Positions 1 through 5,257 of a stretch of DNA of 10,010 bases are shown here, one piece after another; the stretch's first letter is position 1, and each line of letters begins with the position of its first letter. Source of the stretch: Peptoniphilus_A genitalis (GTDB lineage Bacteria > Bacillota > Clostridia > Tissierellales > Peptoniphilaceae); NCBI RefSeq assembly GCF_949769225.1, contig NZ_CATKPB010000019.1. One strand, given 5' to 3'. The notes beneath the pieces are model-generated. The model saw only the letters and a program-made list of their open reading frames with translations, was not told where the DNA came from and made no database searches. The translations under genes were made by a program, and so were the position numbers.

Positions 1-50
1 CCTTAAACCTCCCCCCTATCCCCTCGCCCTGGCAGGGGCCCGACCCAATA
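1..50 (-). repeat. GC-rich block, variant copy (G-rich strand is minus)
   Basis: This is a reverse-complement member of the GC-rich block family. It shares GGGTCGGGCCCCTGCCAGG with the copy at 9961-10010 and ends in the same AGGTTTAAGG. It lacks the terminal GGAGGGG hairpin of the five full copies, or that hairpin is replaced or cut by the window edge. The middle (GCGAGGGGATAGGGGG on the minus strand) differs from all other copies. It is non-coding. Confidence 0.75.
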
Positions 51-54
51 ATAC

Positions 55-134
55 GCAAAAAGCTCTCCGACTAAAAATTTCAAACTCGCTTCGCTCAAAC
101 AGTGAAATTTTTTTGACGTCTCCGAACTTTTTGC
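55..134. repeat. Long imperfect palindrome, type II arm
   Basis: The outer arms GCAAAAAG (55-62) and CTTTTTGC (127-134) pair. An inner stem pairs AAAAATTTCA with TGAAATTTTT around a loop containing CTCGCTTCGCTC. Between the two stems both sides carry a related direct sequence (TCTCCGA on each side of the plus strand) that does not pair. Three other copies in the window share this design: 3960-4040, 8521-8610 and 9873-9952. Confidence 0.75.
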
Positions 135-235
135 TTACTGCCTTATAAATCTTCAGCATATTGGCAAACTTTACGAACTCATAAGACTTCAACAAGCTGG
201 GGCACTCCCGTAAGCTCACAATTGAATAAAAACAT
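135..235 (-). repeat. AT-rich degenerate stretch, shortened type II arm
   Basis: Read on the minus strand this matches the stretch 3742-3959, with an internal deletion. The 25 bases at 181-205 are identical in inverted orientation to 3889-3913 (core CCCCAGCTTGTTGAAG). Both copies start with AATTGTGAGCTT next to the central hairpin and end with GTAAGCAAAAAG at the long palindrome. No credible coding potential is seen; the reading frame that crosses 16-219 runs through repeats only. Confidence 0.65.
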
Positions 236-277
236 ATAAAAAGAAGAAGCTTAGTCCTATTTGACTAAGCTTCTTTT
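234..277. terminator. Central terminator-like hairpin of repeat block 1
   Basis: AGAAGCTTAGTC (245-256) and GACTAAGCTTCT (263-274) form a perfect 12-bp stem with a 6-nt loop. On the minus strand the stem is followed by CTTCTTTTTATA, a usable U-rich tail; on the plus strand the tail is a shorter TTTTGATT. It sits exactly between the reverse type II arm and the forward type I arm. Hairpins at 3714-3741, 8771-8802 and 9626-9653 take the same place in the other blocks. Confidence 0.6.
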
Positions 278-372
278 GATTAAAAAGTTTATTAAGGTTT
301 TTAGGTTTAGGTATGCAATTCAGCATAGATTTGAAACAATGTAGAGGTAAAACCACTAACTAATGGTTGAAA
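278..372 (+). repeat. Conserved leader segment, type I arm
   Basis: This is one of three copies of a segment of about 95 nt; the others are the reverse of 3615-3710 and 8803-8899. Shared features are AAGTTT, CATAGATTTGAAA or CATAAGTTTGAAA, GTAGAGGTAAAACC and ACTAA-GGTTGA directly before the AACCCCGTAAGGC palindrome. In this copy AACCA and TGGTT can form a short stem. No reading frame is kept, so conservation is more likely at the DNA or RNA level. Confidence 0.65.
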
Positions 373-611
373 AACCCCGTAAGGCAAGACAGCCGTTAAA
401 AAAATTCAATGTGCTTGAGCAATTTATTGCTCAACCGATGAACCTTACAAGGAAAAGGAGCGAAGCGAACTTTGACTTGATTAGGTTCACGCGAAAGTCA
501 CGATAAAAAATAGAGCTAAACAGTTTATAGCTCTATTGAATGTGTATTCTATTATTTAAAAAATTTAAGTGACTAAGTTTTGAATTTTTAGGATGGCTGC
601 CGCTCGGGGTT
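373..611. repeat. Long imperfect palindrome, type I arm, with enlarged tip
   Basis: It starts AACCCCGTAAGGCA and closes GCCGCTCGGGGTT, as at 8900-9062 and in reverse at 3452-3614. The inner stem pairs TTAAAAAAATTCAA with TTTTGAATTTTTA. The tip is about 75 nt longer than in the other two copies and holds perfect nested stems: TTGAGCAA / TTGCTCAA (415-434), TGAACCT / AGGTTCA (439-489) and AATAGAGCTA / TAGCTCTATT (509-537). The 3' foot reads GGATGGCTGC instead of GGCTGTCTGC, so it no longer pairs fully. Confidence 0.7.
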
Positions 612-700
612 GTTGGCAAAGGCCCCTGCCAGGTCGTTGGGGGTGGTAAGGGGAGGTTTGGAGGGGATAAGGGCGAATCGAAACGCCCTAAATCCCCTCC
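612..700 (+). repeat. GC-rich block, copy A, ending in a 41-nt hairpin
   Basis: This is a full copy of the GC block: GGCAAAGGCCCCTGCCAGG, then a G-rich run with GTTGGGGGTGG and AAGGGGAGGTTT, then the hairpin at 660-700. In the hairpin GGAGGGGAT pairs with ATCCCCTCC and GGGCG with CGCCC around the loop AATCGAAA. There is no U-tract, so it is not a classical terminator. The block stands out sharply from the AT-rich surroundings. Confidence 0.8.
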
Positions 701-721
701 AAGAGAAAGGTTAAGCCATGG

Positions 722-917
722 GCTTAAAAAAACTTGATTAAAGATGAAATCTTTGTATTACTCCGATAGAAGAATTAAAACCTTTGGTTTCAGAAATAAT
801 TTTAAAGAATACTTCTTCTTCAAAAAATCAAAAAGCGTCAGCTTTTAATAAAACTTTTTTAAAGAAAACTTCTTTATGTAATTTTTATAAGATTTTTTCT
901 ACTTTTTTAAAAAAGGG
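722..917. repeat. AT-rich spacer with an array of mini-hairpins
   Basis: There is no gene here. The stretch holds five short near-perfect hairpins, mostly with 3-nt loops, about 27-37 nt apart: AAAGAT-GAA-ATCTTT (740-754), AAACC-TTT-GGTTT (778-790), AAGAA-TAC-TTCTT (805-817), AAAAGC-GTCA-GCTTTT (831-846) and AAAGAA-AAC-TTCTTT (861-875). Similar arrays flank the other islands. Stem sequence varies while the layout stays the same. Confidence 0.6.
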
Positions 918-948
918 CAAAAAAATAAAGAACCCATAAAGATTCTTT
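918..948 (-). terminator. Rho-independent terminator of the sigma-amidase-YvrJ operon
   Basis: On the minus strand AAAGAATC pairs with GGTTCTTT (941-948 with 927-934, one U.G pair) around a 6-nt loop, followed directly by TATTTTTTTG. It lies 27 nt after the YvrJ stop codon and is the first good terminator downstream of the sigma promoter. Confidence 0.75.
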
Positions 949-974
949 CCAGAGTTTTAACAATAAAACTCAAC

Positions 975-1121
975 TCATTTCCCCATATTCTCCAAAGCCT
1001 TAGAAAGCTCTACAATAACTTCCTTTAGCTCCTCCATCTTCTTCTCCAACCTCACCAAGAGATAACAAGAGATGGCAATGGGAAAACCAATATTTGAAAT
1101 GTTAGCTAATAAATCTTCCAT
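975..1121 (-). CDS. YvrJ-family small membrane protein
   Basis: This is a 48-residue protein beginning MEDLLANISNIGFPIAISCY. Residues about 5-23 form one hydrophobic membrane segment containing the GFPIAISCYLL core typical of YvrJ proteins. An amphipathic, charged helix follows (LEKKMEELKEVIVELSKAL, about 25-43). This layout, one N-terminal TM plus a short charged coiled tail, also resembles BhlA/UviB holin-like proteins; that likeness is one of shape, not proven homology. In Bacillus subtilis yvrJ is associated with the SigO/YvrI sigma system, so linkage to a sigma gene has a precedent. Translation starts 31 nt after the DUF2922 stop, with a modest site (AAGGTTGA). It is the last gene of the operon. 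Function is unknown; a role in membrane perturbation or as an anchor is inference. Confidence 0.85.
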   Translation of the reverse strand: MEDLLANISNIGFPIAISCYLLVRLEKKMEELKEVIVELSKALENMGK

Positions 1122-1140
1122 CTTAATCAACCTTACTAAA

Positions 1141-1160
1141 GCTTACTCAAGCTTACTCAA
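1141..1160. repeat. Tandem 10-bp duplication across the DUF2922 stop codon
   Basis: GCTTACTCAA occurs twice in a row (1141-1150 and 1151-1160), and a degraded third unit may lie just before it. The stop codon of the DUF2922 gene lies inside the second unit. Because 10 is not a multiple of 3, slippage would shift the downstream intergenic spacing rather than extend the protein. Confidence 0.7.
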
Positions 1161-1371
1161 GAGCTGTTTCTTTTCTAGTTACAATCGCAGCCCCGTTAAA
1201 AGTCTTGACAAAGCCAACCTTCCCTTTCACAAGCCTATTACTAGTGATGTTATTAGACACAGCCTTCACATCATCTATCCCAACATTTTCCATAGGGTTA
1301 GAGATTGTAAGAGTCCAAGGCTTGCCACCTTCATCAACAAAACTCATTCTTAAAGTTCTCGTTTCCTTCAT
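1153..1371 (-). CDS. DUF2922 family protein
   Basis: This 72-residue soluble protein begins MKETRTLRMSFVDEGGK. The family pattern is clear: a short beta strand TLRMSF, an acidic Gly-rich turn, WTLTISNP, then a helical middle (IDDVKAVSNNI) and a final strand with GAAIVTR before a short tail. The length fits DUF2922 (about 70 residues). The start at 1371 is chosen because AAAGGAGA lies 7 nt upstream and upstream in-frame codons add only a non-conserved extension. It follows the DUF1659 gene after 83 nt that contain two hairpins (1404-1421 and 1442-1456). DUF2922 and DUF1659 genes are commonly neighbours in Bacillota, but no biochemical function is established. No signal peptide or TM segment is seen. 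Confidence 0.85.
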   Translation of the reverse strand: MKETRTLRMSFVDEGGKPWTLTISNPMENVGIDDVKAVSNNITSNRLVKGKVGFVKTFNGAAIVTRKETALE

Positions 1372-1403
1372 ATAAAATTCTCCTTTCATAAAATACATAA
1401 CAA

Positions 1404-1456
1404 GTGAAATCCAAATTTCACGCCAACAAGCTACCAAGCAAAAGATTACAAATCTT
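1404..1456 (-). promoter_or_regulatory. Two intercistronic hairpins between DUF1659 and DUF2922 genes
   Basis: GTGAAAT / ATTTCAC with a 4-nt loop (1404-1421) and AAGATT / AATCTT with a 3-nt loop (1442-1456) are both perfect. The second includes part of the DUF1659 stop codon and is followed by CTTTTGC on the minus strand, a weak terminator-like tail. They could tune the amount of the distal genes by partial termination or by protecting mRNA ends; this is inference. Confidence 0.45.
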
Positions 1457-1676
1457 AAGCTTCACTAGCTAAAACTTCTTCAGTGATTAAAGAAGAAGTA
1501 GAGAAGTTTCCTTCAACAAGAGGGTTAAGACCAGAAGAAAGACTATATAAGTTTTCTTTAGAAGCCTGAGGATTAATACCCTTGATGGAAACAGTTCTTC
1601 TCTTCATCACGCCAGAAGACTCGTCAGTAAAAACTGACTTAAGCATAAGTTTAGTTTCCTTAACTTTAACTGCCAT
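1455..1676 (-). CDS. DUF1659 family protein
   Basis: This 73-residue protein begins MAVKVKETKLMLKSVF. It shows the DUF1659 layout: an N-terminal strand (KLMLKSVF), a variable turn, a second strand (RRTVSIKGINP), then a helix (ASKENLYSLSSGLNPLV) and a Ser/Thr-rich end (TSSLITEEVLASEA). The start at 1676 is favoured because AGGAGGTGA sits 5 nt upstream; the GTG three codons earlier overlaps that ribosome site. It lies 83 nt after the amidase gene and before DUF2922. The family is restricted to Bacillota and has no known function. Repeated pairing with DUF2922 and YvrJ suggests a shared complex or pathway, which is inference. Confidence 0.85.
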   Translation of the reverse strand: MAVKVKETKLMLKSVFTDESSGVMKRRTVSIKGINPQASKENLYSLSSGLNPLVEGNFSTSSLITEEVLASEA

Positions 1677-1759
1677 TATTTTCACCTCCTACTATATACA
1701 TAGAAAAAATTCCCAAAAGTTGCTATGCTAAAATAAAAAAATTTTAAAAAAATTGAAAA

Positions 1760-2236
1760 TTATAGAGAAGCCTTAAAGGCCCACCACTTTTTCCAATTAT
1801 TCTCAGACATAGAGCGAGGACAAATCTTGCGGGAAGCATCATAATGCCTTACCACCCTCTCAAGGGGAATATTATAAAGACCCATTAGATACCTAATAAT
1901 CTTTCTTGCATTCTCAAGAGCGACCTCATAATTGCCATCCCTATTGATGCAGATCTCAACCCCAATAGAATTAGAATTAGTGATCCCATACCTGCCGTGA
2001 CCATCGCCACAGTGCCAAGAAGCATTAGCAGTCTCAACAGTCTCCACAACCCTCACATCATCCACAAAATAATGAGCCGAAGCCTGCCTGTTGCCACCGT
2101 TAAAATACCTAAAGTGAGCAAGAGCATCAGCACCAGGATTAGGATTGCCAGTGTCGTGGACCACAATAAATCTCGGAGTCACATTCCCCGCCCTCTTCAT
2201 AAAGTTATAGCGAATAAGTTTCTTTTCAATCAACAT
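1760..2236 (-). CDS. N-acetylmuramoyl-L-alanine amidase (Amidase_2 / PGRP-like)
   Basis: This 158-residue enzyme is predicted to cut the bond between N-acetylmuramic acid and L-alanine in peptidoglycan. The single catalytic domain fills the chain. Visible motifs are FIVVHDTG (His27, zinc ligand), SAHYFVDD (residues 53-60), ASWHCGDG (72-79), IGVEICI (Glu94, the usual catalytic acid position) and VVRHYDAS...CP, giving zinc ligands His131 and Cys139. There is no signal peptide and no cell-wall binding domain, so export would need a holin or lysis; phage endolysins such as XlyA and PlyL carry the same domain but usually with a C-terminal binding module. The start at 2236 has AAGGAGGTG 5 nt upstream. 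The stop codon of the sigma gene overlaps this ribosome site (TAAGGAGG), which implies coupled translation. The role is either cell-wall remodelling or a domesticated phage lysin. Confidence 0.93.
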   Translation of the reverse strand: MLIEKKLIRYNFMKRAGNVTPRFIVVHDTGNPNPGADALAHFRYFNGGNRQASAHYFVDDVRVVETVETANASWHCGDGHGRYGITNSNSIGVEICINRDGNYEVALENARKIIRYLMGLYNIPLERVVRHYDASRKICPRSMSENNWKKWWAFKASL

Positions 2237-2248
2237 AAAAACACCTCC

Positions 2249-2989
2249 TTACAAATTATTATTAAGAATAAATTTACGCAGGTTCGCAATAGCATTGCGC
2301 TTGAGATTAACCACAGTCCACCTAGAGATGCCAAGAAAATCAGCAATCTCACTGAGGCCCAGACGCTCATAAAAGAAAAGCCTAACCACCAGCGCCTGCC
2401 TTGGAGTAAGAGAATCAAGAGCCTCCTTCAAGATACCCAGCCTCTCAGCCTCCAAAAAGTCCGACTCAATATCCACCCCAGCATCAAGAGAATCAAAAAT
2501 AGACAGACCCTCCTCATCAGGAGCATCATCATGAAGGTCGCCCTCCACATTAGTGAGGTACTTGTAGGTATTAAGATAAAAATACATAAGCGAAGACTTA
2601 ACATACTTAAGAAAGGACCTCTTCCCATCAAAATCTTCAAGGCATTCCAAGACCATATAACGGCCATCAGAATAAAGATCCTCAAACTCAGAATAAACTG
2701 GGCAATATCTCTTAATCGAAGACCTAATAAGAGGGTCAAGCATAGATAAGATCTTTGCCCTCGCCCTCTCCTCGCCAACAAGAGCAGACCTCAGGACCCT
2801 GTCAAAGTCCTCATAAGAATTTTTCTTCAAAGACTCAGAGCTCTTACAAGACCCAGAGTCTCTGGACCCAGTCCAAAGATCCCCTTCAAGGTTATAAATT
2901 TCCTTCATGTCCCCCCTAGGACTTGTTACCTTACTCATATTACTTCCTCCAATCCTATTATCATCTTCCCTCCTATCAAAAATCTCCAT
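2249..2989 (-). CDS. Sigma-70 family RNA polymerase sigma factor
   Basis: This 246-residue protein begins MEIFDRREDDNR. Residues about 1-60 form a hydrophilic tail. Region 2 covers about 62-145 (EDLYSDGRYMVLECLEDFD, then FLKYVKSSLMYFYLN, the part expected to bind core polymerase and melt the -10). Region 4 covers about 185-242, with LTPRQALVVRLFFYERLGLSEIADFL and a recognition helix around ISRWTVVNLKRNA. No region 1.1 or full region 3 is seen, so it is a small alternative sigma of the phage / TcdR-UviA / SigO-like size class; assignment to any subgroup is inference. The start at 2989 is chosen because AGGGAGGT lies 7 nt upstream and the promoter at 3026-3054 would start RNA near 3019, which excludes the longer TTG-initiated frame from 3109. 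A second good site (GGAGG before ATG at 2938, giving 229 residues) may also be used. It is the first gene of the five-gene operon. Confidence 0.88.
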   Translation of the reverse strand: MEIFDRREDDNRIGGSNMSKVTSPRGDMKEIYNLEGDLWTGSRDSGSCKSSESLKKNSYEDFDRVLRSALVGEERARAKILSMLDPLIRSSIKRYCPVYSEFEDLYSDGRYMVLECLEDFDGKRSFLKYVKSSLMYFYLNTYKYLTNVEGDLHDDAPDEEGLSIFDSLDAGVDIESDFLEAERLGILKEALDSLTPRQALVVRLFFYERLGLSEIADFLGISRWTVVNLKRNAIANLRKFILNNNL

Positions 2990-3025
2990 TAAGCTTACCT
3001 CCCTTTGTAAATTATTCTTAAGGAT

Positions 3026-3054
3026 ATTATAGAACTTCCGTTTTAATTTGTCAA
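3026..3054 (-). promoter_or_regulatory. Perfect consensus housekeeping promoter of the sigma operon
   Basis: On the minus strand TTGACA (3054-3049), a 17-nt spacer and TATAAT (3031-3026) match the sigma-A consensus at every position. Transcription should begin near 3019, about 30 nt before the chosen start codon. The sigma gene therefore appears to be transcribed strongly by the housekeeping polymerase unless a repressor acts; no clear operator is seen. Confidence 0.9.
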
Positions 3055-3116
3055 TCATTTGTTTAAACTTATTTTCTTTATAAGAAAGTAAGAGAAAGAA
3101 GGGTTTCAAAATTGTT

Positions 3117-3360
3117 GTAAAAGCCTAAAGGTTTTTAGAATTAAAGTTGTTGTATAAAGATTTCATCTTTAAAAAATTTGTGTAAAGCTAGGCTTTACAA
3201 TTCTTTATCCGGAGGGGGGTTAGCAAGCTAACAAAATTATTCAAAAAGCTGACTCTTTTACATTTCTTATAAGGAGGGGGTACAAGGGGTGGGCGAAAAG
3301 TAAGAATAAAGACTTCATCTTTAAAATCTTTTTCTAAAGCCTAAGGCTTTAATTCTTCTT
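3117..3360. repeat. AT-rich spacer with an array of mini-hairpins and G-runs
   Basis: There is no gene here. Hairpins visible are TAAAGAT-TTC-ATCTTTA (3155-3171), GTAAAGC-TAG-GCTTTAC (3182-3198), GTTAGC-AA-GCTAAC (3219-3232) and TAAAGCC-TAA-GGCTTTA (3335-3351), with imperfect ones near 3119-3136 and 3308-3322. A segment around 3209-3235 (GGAGGGGGG before GTTAGC) is repeated in inverted orientation around 4168-4194 on the other side of the repeat block. Confidence 0.6.
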
Positions 3361-3362
3361 AT

Positions 3363-3451
3363 GGAGGGGACTTAGGGCGTTTCGATTCGCCCTTATCCCC
3401 TCCAAACCTCCCCTTACCACCCCCAACGACCTGGCAGGGGCCTTTGCTTAC
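3363..3451 (-). repeat. GC-rich block, copy B
   Basis: This is a reverse-complement copy of the GC block. The hairpin is 3363-3403. Read on the minus strand the stem is GGAGGGGAT opposite GTCCCCTCC, so the ninth pair is T.G where copies A and C have T-A and copy E has C-G. The rest carries AAGGGGAGG, GTTGGGGGTGG and GGCCCCTGCCAGG as in copy A. Confidence 0.82.
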
Positions 3452-3614
3452 AACCCCGAGCGGCAGACAGCCTAAAATTCAAAACTCGTTAAGCTCAAGC
3501 TTTTAAAATTTAAAAATTTATCAATCAATAAAGATTGGATCTTCATTACTCAAAAAGTCAATCGCTTAACTCAAACAGTTGAATTTTTTAACGGCTGTCT
3601 TGCCTTACGGGGTT
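3452..3614. repeat. Long imperfect palindrome, type I arm (reverse)
   Basis: Read on the minus strand it opens AACCCCGTAAGGCAAGACAGCC and closes GGCTGTCTGCCGCTCGGGGTT with a paired AGACAGCC / GGCTGTCT core. The inner stem pairs TTAAAAAATTCAA with TTGAATTTTA. The tip contains AT-rich sequence including AACTGTTTGAGTTAAGCG, shared with the copy at 8900-9062. Confidence 0.75.
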
Positions 3615-3710
3615 TCTCGACCTTTAGTCCACGGTTTTACCTCTACACATTTTCAAATCTATGTAGAGTCACATAACAAAAACTAACAACAATTAAAAAC
3701 TTAAGCATCA
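3615..3710 (-). repeat. Conserved leader segment, type I arm (reverse)
   Basis: This is the reverse copy of the segment at 278-372 and 8803-8899. In this copy CTCTACA and TGTAGAG can pair around CATAGATTTGAAAA, a stem that is weaker in the other copies. TTTTTAATTGTTGTTAG next to the central hairpin is shared with the 8803-8899 copy. Confidence 0.65.
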
Positions 3711-3713
3711 AAA

Positions 3714-3741
3714 AAAGCTTAACCATTAACGATTAAGCTTT
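3714..3741. terminator. Central terminator-like hairpin of repeat block 2
   Basis: AAAGCTTAA (3714-3722) and TTAAGCTTT (3733-3741) form a 9-bp stem with a 10-nt loop. The minus strand continues into TTTTTTGATG and the plus strand into AGCTTTTTATAAG, so it could end RNA from either side. It marks the switch between the reverse type I arm and the forward type II arm. Confidence 0.55.
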
Positions 3742-3959
3742 AGCTTTTTATAAGTTTCTATTTAATTGTGAGCTTGTAAATTTTCATGACTTTGTAAGGA
3801 ACTACAACTTCATAATAAGTTACGACGCTATAAGCTTCCACGACTTCATAAAGAGCTATAACTTTGTATTTAACAGTGAGCTAATCAAGTGCCCCAGCTT
3901 GTTGAAGTCTTATAAGGTTATAACTTTTGCCAATAAACCGCAAGCTAATAAGGTTGTAA
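3742..3959 (+). repeat. AT-rich degenerate stretch, type II arm
   Basis: This non-coding stretch is built from loosely repeated phrases such as GGAACTACAACTTCATA, ACTTCATAAAGAGCTATAAC and GAAGTCTTATAAGG, roughly 20-30 nt long. It aligns with 9654-9872 and, shortened and reversed, with 135-235 and 8611-8765. The core GTGCCCCAGCTTGTTGAAG is the best conserved part. No start codon with a ribosome site opens a frame of useful length. Confidence 0.6.
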
Positions 3960-4040
3960 GCAAAAAGGCTGGAAGCGTTAAAAATTTTCAATGTTTGAAC
4001 GTCAGTGAGTTTTTGAAAATTTAGCTGGAAGCCTTTTTGC
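3960..4040. repeat. Long imperfect palindrome, type II arm
   Basis: GCAAAAAGGC (3960-3969) pairs with GCCTTTTTGC (4031-4040). The inner stem pairs TTAAAAATTTTCAA with TTGAAAATTTA. Between the stems each side reads TGGAAGC in the same direction, so these segments face each other but cannot pair. It is nearly identical to 9873-9952. Confidence 0.8.
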
Positions 4041-4134
4041 GTATTAATGGGTCGAGCCCCTGCTAGGTCGTTGGGGGTGGTAAGGGGAGGTTTGGAGGGG
4101 ATAAGGGCGAATCGAAACGCCCTAAATCCCCTCC
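4041..4134 (+). repeat. GC-rich block, copy C
   Basis: It begins GGGTCGAGCCCCTGCTAGG, then has the same G-rich run as copy A and the hairpin at 4094-4134, with a T-A ninth stem pair. It is followed by CCAAGAGCAATTGTAAAAGC, which copy D shares in inverted orientation on the far side of the S-layer island. Confidence 0.82.
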
Positions 4135-4145
4135 AAGAGCAATTG

Positions 4146-4345
4146 TAAAAGCGTAAGCTTTTAATAAGTTTTGTTAGCTTGCTAACCCCCTCCGGAAAGG
4201 GAATAGTAAAGCTCTGCTTTACAAAAACTTCACGATGCCCCTAAGCCCATCCAAGATTGATTCGTAAAGCTCTGCTTTACAAAACTCCATTAAAGATGAA
4301 ATCTTAATCAAGCAATCCAAGAGCAATTGAAAAAGCGAAGCTTTT
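4146..4345. repeat. AT-rich spacer with mini-hairpins and a duplicated unit
   Basis: There is no gene here. Hairpins are TAAAAGC-GTAA-GCTTTTA (4146-4163), GTTAGC-TT-GCTAAC (4173-4186), GTAAAGC-TCT-GCTTTAC at both 4206-4222 and 4264-4280, AAGAT-GAA-ATCTT (4293-4305) and AAAAGC-GAA-GCTTTT (4331-4345). The duplicated hairpin is identical over 21 bases including the following AAAA. Confidence 0.6.
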
Positions 4346-4384
4346 AAAAAACTTTTTTATAAAACTTCTTTCCATCTTTCTTTA

Positions 4385-4416
4385 AAGAAAAAAATAAAGC
4401 AGACCTCAATCTGCTT
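4385..4416 (-). terminator. Terminator overlapping the end of the membrane-protein gene
   Basis: On the minus strand AAGCAGA pairs with TCTGCTT (4410-4416 with 4397-4403), followed by TATTTTTTTC. The loop contains the TGA stop (4406-4408), so the last codons form the upstream arm of the stem. Confidence 0.75.
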
Positions 4417-5149
4417 CTCTCTTTATATCTCTCCAAGTTTCATTAAATATTTTTGTAAATTCTTCTGCAACTTTTTTCTTCATTTCTTCTACTGAATTTT
4501 CATTTCCATTGCCTATCTTTATTTTTTCTAATTCATCTGATGTAATTAGATCTTTTAATTTGTCACGTTCTGACTCATTCTTTATTATAAATAAAAGTTC
4601 ATCTTCCTCGCCCTTATCTAAGACTAATTCTAGCTTGACTCCATCTTTTAAAGCTAGGTTGACTTTAATCTTGCCTAGCTTACAATAACGAGCATTATGA
4701 TAATTGTTAAGTGCATTTAGGGCATCTTTATCCTTATCATGATTAATATTAAAAATAAGTTCATAATAAAGTCTATTAAGAGTTTTGTTATCATTAACTG
4801 AATCTTTTGCTTCATTATCTGAATCCGTTTTCTCATCAGTAGGTGAAGTAGGCTCTAGGTAGTTGGCAAGATTCTCTTGCATCTTATGTAACCACTCTAT
4901 CCTCTCCCTAGTTACTATCTCCTTGTAAGTTTGTCTTTTATTAAAAACAAAACCAGCAAAGACACCAATAACTCCTATAAGAGCAGACAGGACTGTCCCA
5001 ACAAAATTTCCACCTAAGCTTTTAAAATGTAATGTTAGTAAAAATAAAATTATTAAAAATAAAAGATTAAAGCATAAAACACCTATCATAATTCGAAAAA
5101 ATTTTTCTAAATTACTTTCACTAGAATCTAAATTCAACTTATCATTCAT
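4406..5149 (-). CDS. Hypothetical membrane protein with two N-terminal TM segments
   Basis: I do not recognise this 247-residue protein. It begins MNDKLNLDSSESNLEK. Two hydrophobic segments are visible at about 17-39 (IMIGVLCFNLLFLIILFLL) and 46-68 (NFVGTVLSALIGVIGVFAGFVF), joined by a very short loop. Next comes a basic, helical stretch with VTRERIEWLHKMQENLANYL (about 77-96), a motif seen in many uncharacterised two-TM bacterial proteins. The rest is a charged, mostly helical cytoplasmic domain with an acidic, Ser/Asp-rich linker near residues 98-118. The start at 5149 is chosen because GAGGTGG lies 4 nt upstream; the frame could open 16 codons earlier without a ribosome site. It is 108 nt downstream of the SLH gene, behind a strong terminator, so expression is either readthrough or from a weak local promoter. 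Link to the surface protein is not established. Confidence 0.75.
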   Translation of the reverse strand: MNDKLNLDSSESNLEKFFRIMIGVLCFNLLFLIILFLLTLHFKSLGGNFVGTVLSALIGVIGVFAGFVFNKRQTYKEIVTRERIEWLHKMQENLANYLEPTSPTDEKTDSDNEAKDSVNDNKTLNRLYYELIFNINHDKDKDALNALNNYHNARYCKLGKIKVNLALKDGVKLELVLDKGEEDELLFIIKNESERDKLKDLITSDELEKIKIGNGNENSVEEMKKKVAEEFTKIFNETWRDIKREAD

Positions 5150-5195
5150 ACTACCACCTCTTGCCCTAATTCTACCAGAAAAAATAATTATGTAC

Positions 5196-5230
5196 AAAAA
5201 GAAAAACCCGAGAGTTTCCTCTCAGGTTTT
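5196..5230 (-). terminator. Rho-independent terminator of the SLH protein gene
   Basis: On the minus strand AAAACCTGAGAG and CTCTCGGGTTTT form a 12-bp stem (one U.G pair) capped by a GAAA tetraloop, followed by TCTTTTTG. It starts 28 nt after the stop codon of the surface-protein gene. Confidence 0.9.
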
Positions 5231-5257
5231 ATCTTTGATTTTAATTAGTTAGACTAA

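Noticed and set aside
16..219. A 67-codon minus-strand frame in repeat block 1
   Set aside because: It runs through the GC block, palindrome and AT-rich repeat, and is not kept in the homologous copies.
278..372. Known riboswitch or T-box leader
   Set aside because: No recognised aptamer or T-box core motif is present, and the segment does not precede a gene on its own strand.
1997..2749. A 250-codon plus-strand frame opposite the amidase and sigma genes
   Set aside because: It is antisense to two well-supported genes, lacks a ribosome site, and its protein is Ile/Lys/Arg-rich without domain features.
2990..3109. A 40-codon N-terminal extension of the sigma factor from a TTG codon
   Set aside because: No ribosome site precedes it, it covers the perfect -35 and -10 boxes, and the predicted RNA start lies downstream of it.
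3452..4040. CRISPR array or tandem repeat locus
   Set aside because: Repeats differ in length and type, there are no unique spacers of regular size, and no cas genes are present.
5150..5200. A promoter for the membrane-protein gene (TTGTAC-17-TAGAAT)
   Set aside because: The -35 is poor, overlaps the SLH terminator tail, and the RNA would begin almost on the ribosome site; too weak to list.
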